The notes: generated by a model not told the origin, from the letters alone. 64,000 bases of DNA from Limnephilus marmoratus (GCA_917880885.1 OU862916.1:54596831-54660830), one strand, 5' to 3'; counted from the first letter of the stretch, positions 43,109 to 53,487 are shown. A program made the numbers and translations.

Positions 43109-43456
43109 CTATGAGATTGAATTTTTGGCATTTAGCTGGGCGTACTGTGCAGGGTCCTCATATACTTTAATAGTAAACAACTGCTGATCCTGTACAAATC
43201 GCAAGTGCGCCCCACTGTTGAATTTGGTAGCCACTTCTGGTCTGGAGCCCCAAAATTTAAAAAAACCTTTTCTCTGTGCAGAAACGGGCGGTCGGTTTGA
43301 CAGATTCCTCCGTCTTAACAAACGGATTGCAATCTTTAAAGCACAGGCGTCAGGTGGGAATGCTGTCCTTGTTCTACCGGTATTTCTAGCGTCATTGATG
43401 CCTTCGGCACCGGTGCATAGTCGGAGACACGCCCAACATTTGTATACGGTTGACAT
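43109..43456 (-). other. 115-codon minus-strand frame, unrecognised
   Basis: The frame is open for 115 codons in a GC-richer patch. The product is basic, without a signal peptide or domain I recognise (RLLRRRNLSNRPPVSAQRKG, then GFFKFWGS). Flanked by a Helitron and a family A scrap, it may belong to an unlisted transposon or be chance. Confidence 0.2.
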
Positions 43457-43544
43457 TTATTGAGTTCATCACCTCGACTGTTGACCGATTTGCCAAACTC
43501 AATGTTTTCACCCTCTTCCAACATGGGTCTATTCAAGAACCACG

Positions 43545-43670
43545 TTCGCTCCTTCTCTCCTCAAAAAGACCCTCCACATAGCATCCCCAAAAATGATATA
43601 GACTCTGAGGAAAATTATTTTCCTCAGGGCTGCCTGTGTGGGAATAATAAAAAAATATTATATAAAAAAT
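43545..43670 (+). repeat. Repeat family A, 3' end
   Basis: CCTTCTCTCCTCAAAAAGAC, CCTCCACATAGCATCCCC, ATTATTTTCCTCAGGGC and CTGTGTGGGAATAAT, followed by A-rich tail. Confidence 0.65.
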
Positions 43671-44235
43671 AAATATACTTAATTTCTCGTGAATATTTTC
43701 TAGCCCATAAAAAAACTGCGAGTTTTACGTGTGTAAACTTGCTTGTGACTCAGAACAAGGGTTTTTCTATTGATACTGACATTAATCATAATTTTTCTTT
43801 GAAATCGAAAATTACGAGGCTAGCTCGAAAAAGAGATTATTTACTTGGAATTCCACTTTTGAGAAAAGGTTTTTTTATACATATAATTAATTATATCTGT
43901 GGTAAAAAAAGGCATGAATTACGATCATATTTTAGAAGCGCGTCATGGCGTCACTCGTGTCAAGATCTAAGTAACGTGTTGCCCATAAATTAATTTTATA
44001 CTTCTGACTAATCGTGCCTTCAAATGAGACATTTCTAGCTAGGCTAATTTTAGCGCTCGTTCATGTTTGATCTCATTGATTCTAATGTTTTTTCAAATGA
44101 AGACCATAAGAAAATAATGTAACATTATTAATACACAGGCATTTTTAGAAAATAATTAGATTTTACATAAAAAAAACGACTAAGATTTAAAAAAAATTAA
44201 AAGCAGGTTATTTTGTGTATTTCTTCATTAAACAT
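43671..44235. other. Spacer, nothing recognised
   Basis: No motif recognised; an 84-codon AT-rich frame at 43739-43993 shows no domain. Confidence 0.4.
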
Positions 44236-44246
44236 CCTAATTTCGG

Positions 44247-44738
44247 ATCCAGATAAATTGACCGAATTGCAATTTTCGAATTCAATTGTTTGAAATGCAA
44301 TTTTTCGAATTTCAATTTTTCGAGAAAACATATTTTTCTAACATCAATTTACCGAAACATTAGTTTTTCAAATTGATATAAGTATGTAGGAATATAGTAC
44401 TTACAAGATTACATATTTGTAAAAAGCACTAACTTTGTGGCTCGCCATAATTTACAATAAAAAACACTTAAGACCACTTTTATTTTATAAATATTTTATA
44501 AATGTGTTTTTTTATCGTACAAGATTATTTTATTATATGATGGATATTATTTACTAACCTAACCTAACCTGACCTAACAGTATCTCGTAAGTTATAAGTT
44601 ATAAGCAAGTGAAAAATATATTTTTAAAGTTGATTAACACATTCGAAAAATATGTCTTTCGGCCAATTGCTTTTCGAAAAATTAGTCTTTCGAAAAACTG
44701 AAATTCGAACATTGAATTCGAAAAACATATCTGCTCCC
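44247..44738. mobile_element. MULE-like non-autonomous element with TTCGAAAAA subterminal arrays
   Basis: Flanked by the direct repeat CCTAATTTCGG (44236-44246 and 44739-44749, 11 bp), in the 9-11 bp range of Mutator-like elements. The ends share CAGATA words in inverse orientation. Both subterminal zones are arrays of TTCGAAAAATT / AATTTTTCGAA words (44265-44365 and 44640-44730). No transposase. Confidence 0.55.
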
Positions 44739-44749
44739 CCTAATTTCGG

Positions 44750-45654
44750 TTGTCGGTGTACGCGTTACGTGAAATATTCGTACTTATTCCTGCATGATGC
44801 ATTTATGCAAGTTCAACGAACTTTTATTTATCAATACTGGAACTGATAAGCATTAAATCATATCAGACATGCGATGAAGTAGATATCAAAATGGCTTATT
44901 AATTAATAATTCTTTATTTGAAATTAATATACATATGTTTGCTTTAAATGTTTGACGGATGCTTGGATGATTTAACAGGATTGATTTTGTAATTTTTCAA
45001 GTTTGCTAAGTTACTAACATTCGAAAGGCCAATTTCTTCTTTTGAAAGACAGTTATCCTAGGGCATATTTTTTTATAAATATTTTCAGCTTCGCAAATTC
45101 TGCAATTATAAAATTCCGTGATTTTTCACAGGTCTGCGCTATTAATATTTATATTTGACTATTATTTTATAGCACTTTTCGGAATTTTCAACTCAATGGC
45201 GCTCTTCGCAAATCTAGAAGATAACTTTTAAAAATATATTCATAATTTCCTACCCTTATTACACTACTCAGATTTATTAAGGAATCGTGAAAAACAATCG
45301 GTTGCGTAGACATTTTATTAATTTTTTATTACATTACATTGGTGATGTGCTGTGCCTGTCTCACTAGGAGGAACTCCTGTGTCAAGAGCAAGCGCACATT
45401 ATATCATAAGCATTAGCAAAATCAAAATAAAAGACAATCAGCATCGTAGGTGTATAGGAAATACATACTACTTATAAATAGGTTTTAATAAAATCGTTGA
45501 TGTTTGATCTGTCTCAACTGATAATCCAAGACTTAGGACGCATTGTTTTAAAAAAATTAAGAATTCATCAAATATCTGAAGTTAATTTTCGCTTTTTTGT
45601 GTAAGTTCTATTCAAGTCCTGTTATTAAATCATTATAGGCCAGTTACTTCATAA
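44750..45654. other. Spacer, nothing recognised
   Basis: AT-rich, no motif recognised. Confidence 0.4.
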
Positions 45655-45750
45655 AACTCAAATAATCACAGAACTTGAATAGAATTTTCACAGAACGTTA
45701 AACTTCAAATATTTGATGAATTGTTAAAAATTTTTGAAACAACCCATCCT
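45655..45750. repeat. Repeat shared with 17558-17660
   Basis: Same blocks as at 17558 (AATAATCACAGAACTTGAAT, GAAACAACCCATCCT). Here no LINE coding sequence precedes it. Confidence 0.5.
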
Positions 45751-45769
45751 CATTGTCTGATTTACATCT

Positions 45770-46000
45770 TTACATAGTATAAAGCAAAGTCGCTCCCGCT
45801 GTCTGCACGCTTATATAATTTACACTACGCAACAGATTTTCATGCGGTTTTCACCAATAGATAGAGTGATTCATGAGGAAGGTTTAGGTATATAATTTGT
45901 CAAGGTTTTGTGTAAATTGGTTGAAATATATACGGGTAAGCGGGCAGCGGGCAGCGAGCTGGCAATCGGGAGGTGTGGATGTGATAATAATAATAATAAT
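45770..46000 (+). repeat. Helitron-like fragment
   Basis: GTATAAAGCAAAGTCGCTCC, CTACGCAACAGATTTTCATG and CACCAATAGATAGAGTGATT are text typical of widespread insect non-autonomous Helitron-like repeats. The 3' end with CTAG is not seen; a (TAA)n run follows at 45983. Confidence 0.4.
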
Positions 46001-46007
46001 ATTTGGA

Positions 46008-46075
46008 TGATTTATATAGCGCCATTTTTGTGAAAAATCACATCAAGGGTGCTGTTATGTATGCAAATTTACAGA
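46008..46075 (+). repeat. Short repeat family F (also 51330-51400)
   Basis: GGATGATTTATATAGCGCCA followed by AAATCACATCAAGGGTGCTG here, and GGACGATTTTTATAGCGCCA followed by AAATCACCTTAAGGGCGCTT at 51335. Nature unknown; the second copy abuts the SINE's A tail. Confidence 0.5.
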
Positions 46076-47055
46076 TGGCGTTGGATGAAAAGGTTGAGTA
46101 GTAGCGTTGTCAGTAGATGGCGTTGTGTTTCGTTAGCCATAGTAACCGTGTGGCCGGGTCTGCTAGTTTCAAATAATTTGTGTTCTGTCTAATGGGCAGT
46201 GGAAGTGCATTGTATAGCTTTGTTGATGTCGTTGGCTGTGCAAAAAATCGGACTTCTGGCATAAACTGTAGACAAAAATGAAAGTCAAAATCTGAATTAT
46301 TCCAATAGTGCAAAATAAATTATATTACTGAATTTGAGTAGGTATAATGTACAATGAACTAGCTATTAGGAAAATCATTTCAACCCACTTATCTATTTAA
46401 AGTTAAAGGATATGACCAATGATTGTCTTGAAATTTTCGGAAAATGCTTAGCTATGGGTGTACATATTCATATGTGATGCTTTAATGGCTGCAAGATGAC
46501 ATTGTTAATTTATAAATTATAGTAGTTTTTACGTCGGCATTCTCATGCAGCTAGTCATTTGCATTTACGATTTACGAGTACTTTAGTAAGATAAGTCACG
46601 TTTTTCAATTCATTATCACTCGATAGGATATTCAACTTCTCGGAACCGATTGTGTCTATTCTGTAAATTCTAATGCGAGTATTTTTCTGTCCCGTGTAAC
46701 ATGATGTCACAATAACATCATAAAAAGTTACAAAGAATTAAAAATCAAACATATTAGTAAGGAAATCGATCACAATACGACCGTGGTGAGCATTTGAACA
46801 AGCCGATACAGTCAAGCAAAACTTGCAGTTTTATTTTCGATTGTATTTTGAACACATAACTTTAGTTTTTTTTTTGCATTTAAATAAAAGTTAACAAATG
46901 GAGAATAATTATATTTACAAAGGCATACAATATTTTATTAGTCTACCCGAAGAAGTACAAAAAAATAACAGATATTTGTGGTGTTAAGGAGAAAGGTAAA
47001 ATTCTTTTTAAAAACTGAACACCCATATCATAAAAGCGGTAACTTCATTTTAACT
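46076..47055. other. Spacer, nothing recognised
   Basis: No motif recognised. Confidence 0.4.
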
Positions 47056-47260
47056 CATCCTACTAATATTATAATGGCGAAAGTTTGTACGTTTGTTACT
47101 CTTTCACGCAAAAAATACTGAATGGACTTAAAAATTCTTTCACTAATAGAAAACTAACATTATTTGCGAGTAATATAGGCTGTATATATTGTTAAGCTCT
47201 GGCGTTATGAAATTATTTATTATACGTTTATTTTTACGTTTATGTTTACGTTTATTTTAT
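47056..47260 (+). repeat. Helitron 5' end
   Basis: CTACTAATATTATAATGGCG is the common 5' text of insect Helitrons. AAGCTCTGGCGTTATGAAAT at 47192 is shared with the Helitron at 18905. The 3' part is missing. Confidence 0.5.
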
Positions 47261-47414
47261 TTATTTAAATCAAAACCAATCATTGCTTGGTAACTATAAG
47301 TAGTTTTGTTATTTGTTTAGGTTACTATGGAGATCCCTTTGATAGTTAAAATTCAAATATGTATAAAATACTAATCTATACTAAAAAGTTTTTTTTTTAA
47401 TACTAATATACTTT

Positions 47415-48012
47415 TTAATACTAATGTACGATTGCCGTAATGTAGTACCATATTATGAATATGAACCAAATTCATTTTTAGAAAATGAATTTTATAAAAT
47501 ATATTATGATAAAACTGTACTAACAGACAGAACAATTAGTCATAATAGACCTGATATAGTTTTACATGACAAAATTTAAAAAAATAACATATATCATTGA
47601 TGTAGCTATTCCAAATTCTTGTAATATTCAAAAAACTGTTTCTGAAAAAATAAGAAAATACACAGATTTAGGAAATGAGATTAAAAGAATTTGGCATTCT
47701 CGGACTATAAAAATATTACCATTTGTTATTTCGGCTACTGGCATTATACCTAGGTCTCTCATTCAAAATTTAGGCATATTAGATTTGTCAAAGAATTTAT
47801 ATATAAAAATGCAAAAATCAGTCATTTTAAATACATGTAGGATTACAAAAGATTTTTTAAATATTTATATTGAGGGATCAGTAGGATTTATAGGTTCAAT
47901 TAGGAATTCCACAGAGCCGAACCCTCTGATATTATTTATTATTTTCCCATTTGGTCTCTGGTGGGTTGACATGTTGATCTTGTATTGTTTTGTATTTATA
48001 ATACTTATATAG
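47415..48012 (+). mobile_element. LINE C-terminal fragment, one frameshift
   Basis: Plus-strand reading: NEFYKIYYDKTVLTDRTISH and NRPDIVLHDK. After a frameshift at an A run near 47575 comes KKITYIIDVAIPNSCNIQKT, VSEKIRKYTDLGNEIKRIW, PFVISATGIIPRSL and KMQKSVILNTCRITKDFLN. This RNRPDIVL…YIIDVAIPN…VLxTCRIxRKFL pattern is the C-terminal domain of a class of arthropod LINE polyproteins. The RT domain is missing. Confidence 0.8.
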
Positions 48013-48114
48013 TGCAATTGCATAGCGTGGATTGACTAGACTAGATGATTATTTGGGAAGTGTGTGAAAGGGTTTAGTTTTTCCTGTGGGTAAAATTTAA
48101 CCCGGACATTTAAA

Positions 48115-48406
48115 TCTGGTGCGTAATAGTATTATAAATGCGAAACTGCGTGCGTTTGATTGTTACGCTTTAATAGGTGGCACGCGAGCTGTTTGAAAAA
48201 TGAATGTAACGGGTATAAAGGGCATTGGGAGGGGGGGAGGGGGAGTGGGTCGAGGGCGATGAAGAGGGGGTAGGAGGGGGAATGTGGGGGGAGAGTGGAG
48301 AGAGGGGGTGGATTGGAAAGGGGGAGGGAGGAGTGGAGTGGGGATAGGGAAGGTGGAGTGGGAACCCCCCTAATACTATGCGTGCGAAGCTGGGGGCAAA
48401 AGCTAG
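48115..48406 (+). mobile_element. Short Helitron with purine-rich core
   Basis: 5' A|TCTGGTGCGTAATAGTATT, then AATAGGTGGCACGCGAGCTG, a nearly pure G/A stretch (48222-48362), GCGTGCGAAGCTGGGGGC and the 3' end AAAGCTAG|T. Same architecture as 5754-6397 and 18797-19231 in only 292 bp. Confidence 0.7.
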
Positions 48407-48544
48407 TATTTATATATTTTTAATGTTATTATATCCTAGTACAGATAGATATATTATTTAGGTGACCCGACAGTTAATCCGACTACAATTGGTCCCCCGA
48501 AATGATACTCGTATTTACTCTAAAATTATAATTTTTGTGCATTA

Positions 48545-49262
48545 TTTGCCAACTTCAAACGCAAAATCGGGGAATAACCGGAGAAAACCGGAAATATGTC
48601 ATTTTTTAATCGAATTTTAGACCTATTGACTCTTTTCCACAAAAAATTATAAATTGATTTCAAAAGATTGTTCTTTTATCTGGTTTAAAATTTTATGTAT
48701 GCTTTAAATTTTGAGAAAAATGTTTATTTTTAGTATAATAAGGTCGTTGGCAGATTTGTTAAATTTTCAAGTATTATTTTGTATTATACAACACACATTT
48801 CAAATCATGTTATCATACAGTAAAATAAATCAATACATTATCTGGGAAAGCTATGTTTCCCAATTTTAATTTAACGTTAAATAAAATCATTAAAAAAAAG
48901 ATCCGCGCACGTGTTTTGTGACGAAAACACGTCAGTTTGTCACAAACTAATTAAGTTTTTTTACATTCTTATTTTGCTTAGACATTTTTGAAAAATTATT
49001 AATACTTATCATCAAAAAATAAATTACCAAAAGAATATAATTTTAATAGTTTTATCATCACGCCTTTCAGCATTTTTGGATGTAGGTATAAATTAAAGCA
49101 AATTTTAAATGAAATAAAATCGATATTGAGTTATAATTTTAAAAAGCTGGTACGGAGAATAATTAATCTTTCTCATTGGAACCGCCCTGTACGATCGTAA
49201 GAACATTTCGACGAAATTTGGAATTCTCGGTAGCTGATTGGTTAAAGGCCCTTAATAATAAG
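48545..49262 (+). repeat. Interspersed repeat family E
   Basis: Direct repeat of 62196-62935: GACTCTTTTCCACAAAAAAT, AAGATTGTTCTTTTATCT, ATCATCACGCCTTTCAGCAT, AAAAGCTGGTACGGAGAATA, ATCTTTCTCATTGGAACCGC. Copies are about 720 bp and collinear. GTTAAAGG-type ends suggest a DNA element. No coding frame. Confidence 0.65.
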
Positions 49263-49325
49263 TTGGTATGGATATCAAACGAATTTATGTACAGGGTCGA
49301 TTTTTTGTACTTGCACGTTGGTATA

Positions 49326-50614
49326 TAAGGGGAGGTTTTTAAGTTCGCGGAACGGGAAGGAAGGTGATAAGTGGGGGTGTCGCTAATTAGATACTAATTG
49401 AACAACTCATTATAAGTATAAACATCTGGTTTTATCGTAATTATGTTATTAGTCTTTGAGCTATCGTCGACAAAACATGTCAATCGGGAAGAAATTGTGA
49501 AATATGGAGAAGATCGAGTTCCGCGCTGTTATAAAGTTCCTTACCAAGCCATGGAAATCATTTCTGGTCATACTGAAAGAGATGTCATCCGTTTACGGAG
49601 ACTCTTGTCCAAGTAAAACTATGGTTTACAAGTGGAATACCCTCATCAAACAAGGCAAGGGTCACTTGAAGACGACCCATGGCCAGGGAGGCCGATCGAG
49701 GTGACCACCCCGTAAATTATTCAAAAGTCGAAAAATTAATATTAGAAGATGCCCGACTAAAGAAGAAACAGCTCGCAGAAATAGTTGGAGTATCAGATAC
49801 ATCCATTTTCAAAATTTTTCATGGTCATCTTGGCATGACTAAAGTCAGCGCCAGACGGGTGCCGGGAATGTTCGCCGCCTCAAAAACAACAGCACGTGAA
49901 GTGTTCTCGTGCATTTTCGGATCTCTGTAGGGAAGACAAAGATGTAGTGTTGGCTCAAATTGTTACTGGTGATAAAATTTGGGTTCATCATTATGAACCT
50001 GAGTCTAAACAGGACTCAATGCGTGGCACAGGAAAGCACACCACCACCAAGAAGTTTAAGGTGTCACAATCAGCTGGGAAAATCATGGCGGCAGTCTTTT
50101 GGGACTCAGAAGGAATTCTGTTGATCGATTACAAAGATAAAGGTGTTTTCATAACCGGAGATTACTATGCTTTAATCCTAGAGCAATTAAAGGAAGCCAT
50201 AAGGAGAAAAGAAGGGGAAAATCGGCCAAAGGTGTCCTCCTTCTGCACGACAGCGCGCCTGTTCACAAGAGCCGTGTTGCGATGGCTGCCCTGCAGAAGG
50301 TGGCCTTCGATATTTTGTCACATCCACTTTACAGTCCTGACCTGGCTCCCAGTGATTATTACCCATTTCCAAACTTGAAAAAAACTTTGTGGGAAAAAGT
50401 TTTCAAGTGATGAAGAAGGGAAGGATGCAATTTCGGCGTATTTTTTAGACAAAGACAAATCTTTTTTTTTTGAGGGTATACATAAGTTGATTAAAAGATC
50501 CGAAAAATGTATTAGGGAAGCAGGTAAATATATTAAAAAGGAAAAATAATTTTGAATTTTTATTTCCACTCCTTACCCCCCCCCCCATTCCGCGAACTTA
50601 AAAACCCACCCTCG
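49326..50614 (+). mobile_element. Complete-length mariner transposon with inverted termini and TA duplication
   Basis: Termini TAAGGGGAGGTTTTTAAGTT and (reverse complement) CGAGGGTGGGTTTTTAAGTT continue into CGCGGAACGGG / CGCGGAATGGG. TA flanks both ends (49324-49325 and 50615-50616). At 1289 bp it has the usual mariner length and one transposase reading direction. Confidence 0.92.
49504..50400 (+). pseudogene. Mariner transposase, frameshifted (D,D34D)
   Basis: Frame 49504-49704 carries the N-terminal helix-turn-helix part (FRAVIKFLTK, VYGDSCPSKTMVYKWN). Frame 49679-49930 carries the linker (DARLKKKQLAEIVGVSD, KVSARRVPG). Frame 49896-50378 carries the first catalytic Asp (VTGDKIWVHHYEPESKQ). 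After another shift near 50220 the third part reads LLLHDSAPVH (second Asp) and YSPDLAPSDYYPF (third Asp). Exactly 34 residues separate the second and third Asp, the mariner DD34D signature. At least three frameshifts make it non-functional, though the catalytic triad codons survive. Confidence 0.9.
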
Positions 50615-50616
50615 TA

Positions 50617-50932
50617 GATACACAGTATATAGACCATTTTTCCTTGATGTATTTGAATGAAAATATGTTTTATACTTTGTTATTCGGGAGGCGTAAATCC
50701 TCTCTGCACATCCCTTCGGATCGTTTAGTTATTTCTGGTGTAATTAGGTATTTTCCCTAAACCGACTGCATATTTTACAAAAGTGGCAATTATCGGCGGA
50801 TCGACTGTCATGGAACCAATATTTTACCATTTATTATATTATTTTTAACTCCTGCACCAAACTCAAAAGTTAGTTCTCTTCATTGGTGTAAAAATTCATT
50901 TTTTCCCTATTTTGTTATTTTTTTTTACATTA
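50617..50932. other. Spacer, nothing recognised
   Basis: No motif recognised. Confidence 0.4.
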
Positions 50933-51275
50933 GCTCCACACAGGAGGCCCCAAATAAAATTTTCCCCTCAGGGCCTATGTCATCTTTGGGGATGCTGTGT
51001 GGAGGGTCTTTTTAGGATATGGAAGGAGAATAAGTTCTGGGAAGGAAAAGCGTATTAGGGGTGGATAGGAATCTGGAGGTCAGTGAGTCCAGGAGTGACA
51101 AACGAATCCACCCCTCCTACTGCGGTGCAAGGCGATGTTCCGAGAGAATACGGCTGGAGAAGTCAAATTCTCTCCCGATCCGGCCTGCCATGCAGCTGGT
51201 GGGCGGACGCATCCGCCGCCAAGAATCGGACGAACTTCAATCCATGAACCCGGGCACCCCTTAACGCGAACCACT
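50933..51275 (-). repeat. Repeat family A, inverted copy
   Basis: Minus strand: AAGGGGTGCCCGGGTTCATG, GGATCGGGAGAGAATTTGAC, AGAACTTATTCTCCTTCC, CACAGCATCCCCAAAGATGA, CCTCCTGTGTGGAGC, then TAATGTAAAAAAAA. Confidence 0.7.
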
Positions 51276-51329
51276 ATGTTATGCTATTATATTATGTTTA
51301 TTATTGTAACTTAATATGTAATAATAATT

Positions 51330-51414
51330 GTTGGACGATTTTTATAGCGCCATTCGCGTGAGAAAATCACCTTAAGGGCGCTTTACAATTTATTTACACA
51401 TTACAAGTGGCGTA
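51330..51414 (+). repeat. Short repeat family F
   Basis: See 46008: the same GGACGATTTTTATAGCGCCA and AAGGGCGCTT words. Confidence 0.5.
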
Positions 51415-51823
51415 TTTTTTTTTTACATGAATACCACACAAGAGTCCCAACTGCTCCCGTCTGGAGCCAGTGAGACTATGGCATCCCCAATTGGGGTATG
51501 TTGTGAGGCTGAAGGTAGTGGGGAGGGAAGGAGATAGGGAAGAGGAAGGTGGGGAAGTACCTGGCTATTCCGATCTGGTCACCAACCACGACGAAAGCCA
51601 CTTCAGGCAACGTTTCAATTCTGAATGGTGGTCTTACACCAGGGCGATACTGAGAGTATCTTCCACTCTGGAATGTGCCGCAAATATACTATATATTATT
51701 TTCAATGAATAAATTGTGAAATACACAAATTTATCGAATAAAATTTATTTGCCACGCCGGGATTCGATCCCGCGACCTTCGGAATGCGAGTCAAGCGCCT
51801 TACCGCTACACTACGCCGGCCGT
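51415..51823 (-). repeat. Full-length tRNA-derived SINE (family B)
   Basis: On the minus strand it starts GACGGCCGGCGTAGTGTAGC, with an A box (TGTAGCGGTAAGG) and a B box (GGATCGAATCC, 51760-51770), then a GGCGTGGCAAATAAA linker. The body follows: CTCAGTATCGCCCTGGTGTA, ACCACCATTCAGAATTGAAA, GTTGGTGACCAGATCGG, CTTCAGCCTCACAACATACC, CCAATTGGGGATGCC, GACGGGAGCAGTTGGGACTC. It ends in an A run (51415-51424 complement). It is the only copy with head and body joined and defines the headless copies at 3640, 29585, 30700, 33603 and 40455. Confidence 0.85.
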
Positions 51824-52185
51824 CTTATCACTAAGATTGGTAACTAATTACTTCCAATTAAGCTAATATAAGTAGTGATTTAATAACTCAAATAAAAATA
51901 ATACGTTAAAAAATCATTGTATCTATCTTTGTATACACAGCAAAATTTGAGTAAAGCTAAAACAAACTAGTTTCGGACTTACTCCTATATTTTTCTGAAC
52001 AAACCTATAATGGCAGAATAGAATGATAAAATAATCGTGTCGTATTAAATTTCACGAAAGTACTTGCACGATGTTATAGTATTAAACAGGGACCTAAGCC
52101 AACCTAATTACAAGTTTTTGTCAACTCGTTGATGTAACAAAGCGGCATTGTTTTACGAAGTTGTTTAAAAAATAACAATCCAACG
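51824..52185. other. Spacer, nothing recognised
   Basis: AT-rich. Confidence 0.4.
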
Positions 52186-52189
52186 ACAA

Positions 52190-52224
52190 TGGCTGCGGTC
52201 AGTTGGACCTGTAGCAAACTGTAA
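52190..52224 (+). CDS. Possible first coding exon (ATG to GTAAGT), unknown
   Basis: CGACAATGGCTGCGGTCAGT gives MAAVSWTCSKL and then meets a consensus donor (CT|GTAAGT, near 52219). The ATG context (GACAATGG) is good, and a non-repetitive GC-rich block follows to 52350. No downstream exon was recognised. Eleven codons are too few to judge; this may be coincidence. Confidence 0.15.
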
Positions 52225-52560
52225 GTTATTACCCCAGGTCATATTCTTGTGTTCTCAGCAGGCCTTGTGACCTCGACTCCGTGCGGTGCGCGCGATTCTG
52301 ACCCTTGGGGGAGATGAACAATGGGTCATAATCCGCGCCACCCCGCTCGGCCGATACAACTTTACGGGAATTAAATCTGTTATGGTTTCTTTTTTTTACT
52401 TTCTACCTTCGTAATTTAATACCGAACACAATGAACTTGCTTTGAACTTCCAGGAGTGTATTACGACTGTGATTTATATTTTATTATGTCGTTTGCACAT
52501 GTGCAATTAAAGTAATGATGCCAATTGTTATTAAAACATTCGCGTTTGAAACATTCTCCA
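52225..52560. other. Non-repetitive GC-richer block then spacer
   Basis: 52240-52350 is CpG-rich (GTGCGGTGCGCGCGATTCTG, CCACCCCGCTCGGCCGATAC) with GGTCATA and GTGACCTCGAC nuclear-receptor-like half sites. No frame recognised. Confidence 0.3.
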
Positions 52561-52563
52561 TAA

Positions 52564-52721
52564 GGGGACATACATTAATTACGTGAGCTCAAAAGGAGGG
52601 GGGGCAGCAAAATCTCACGTCGACTTGAAAAGAATTACGAAGTGGCCCAAATTTATCTAACCGAGGGGGGGGGGGGTCTAGATTGGAAGAAAAACTGCTC
52701 ACGTAATTTATGTATGCCCCC
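52564..52721. mobile_element. Palindromic MITE family I
   Basis: The ends GGGGACATACATTAATTACG and CGTAATTTATGTATGCCCCC are inverted. The interior has GAGGGGGGGGGGGTCTAGAT and matches 30515-30674 throughout. Confidence 0.75.
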
Positions 52722-52792
52722 TTATCATATAAGCTGAATAATAAGTATGAAACCAATTGAATGCAACGTAATTTTCGTACAACCTCACGTAA

Positions 52793-52882
52793 GGGGGCAT
52801 ACATTAATTACGTGAGCAGTTTTTCTTCCAATCTAGACCCCCCCCCTGGTGAGATAAATATGGGCCACTTCGTATATTCTTT
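52793..52882. repeat. MITE family I, half copy joined to family A
   Basis: GGGGGCATACATTAATTACG through a C run to GGGCCACTTCGTATATTC, then abruptly TTTTCAATTTGGGAGGCGGG of family A. Inverted with respect to 52564-52721, 70 bp away. Confidence 0.65.
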
Positions 52883-52883
52883 T

Positions 52884-53200
52884 CAATTTGGGAGGCGGGA
52901 ATGGGTACCGCCGCCCCGGAAACCTTTATTGGATGACCAACACCTCTGCCATAGGTCACCCCAAGTGGTTCGCTACGTTTGGTGATTTAGCAGGGGTGCC
53001 CGGGTTCATGGGGTGAGGTTTGTCTAGGTCTTGGAGGCGGATGACCAGGACATACTGAACCCCAGATTCCTACCCACCCCTTAAACCCTTTTCCTTCCCA
53101 GAACTCTCCTCTCCTTCCTTTCCTTAAAAAAAACCCTCCACACAGCATCCTCAAAGATGACATAGGCCCTAAGGGAAATTATTTTCCTCAGGGCCTAAAT
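52884..53200 (+). repeat. Repeat family A copy
   Basis: Starts CAATTTGGGAGGCGGGAATG; GGTGATTTAGCAGGGGTGCC; GTGAGGTTTGTCTAGGTCTT; ATGACATAGGCCCTAAGGG; TTTCCTCAGGGCCT, then AT-rich sequence. It joins MITE family I on its left, so the exact family A 5' end is visible here. Confidence 0.7.
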
Positions 53201-53206
53201 ATAAAT

Positions 53207-53487
53207 ATAAATAAATTACGTACACGGATTTCATGATTTTTTTATCCCTACTCCCGTCCCTGTCACACACCGTCACATTTGCACCCTCCTTCCCCCTAGT
53301 GTGACATATATGTACATTTTGCATATTTTACATCTAAAAATAATCAAAACAGTAGTTCGAATTTGATGTCACAGAGCTGGTGACCCCCCCATACCCCTTG
53401 TCACATAACGTCACACTTCTCTACACATCTCCCCCCCCCCCCCCCCCCCCCTTAAGGTGTGATGTAATTTATGGTTGGCCCCTAAGT
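53207..53487. mobile_element. C-run MITE, left end damaged
   Basis: The right end GGTGTGATGTAATTTATGG with GGCCCC follows a 21-base C run (53431-53451). Repeats of GTCACACC/GTGTGACA/CGTCACA words fill the interior. The left end is cut by family A. Confidence 0.5.

Noticed and set aside
42792..43131. Frames of 62-95 codons around 43.0 kb
   Set aside because: Same cause; the composition of a G/A-only tract.
44550..44580. Telomeric (TTAGG)n array
   Set aside because: Only three or four CCTAA-like units, imperfect; the same at 56450. Too short for a telomeric array.
46110..46313. 67-codon minus-strand frame (LINE-like YNALP)
   Set aside because: YNALPLPIRQN faintly resembles LINE C-termini (YNxLP), but the frame is short and the context unclear.
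51730..51823. tRNA gene
   Set aside because: A and B boxes are good, but the acceptor arms do not close and the sequence continues into a SINE body with an A tail.
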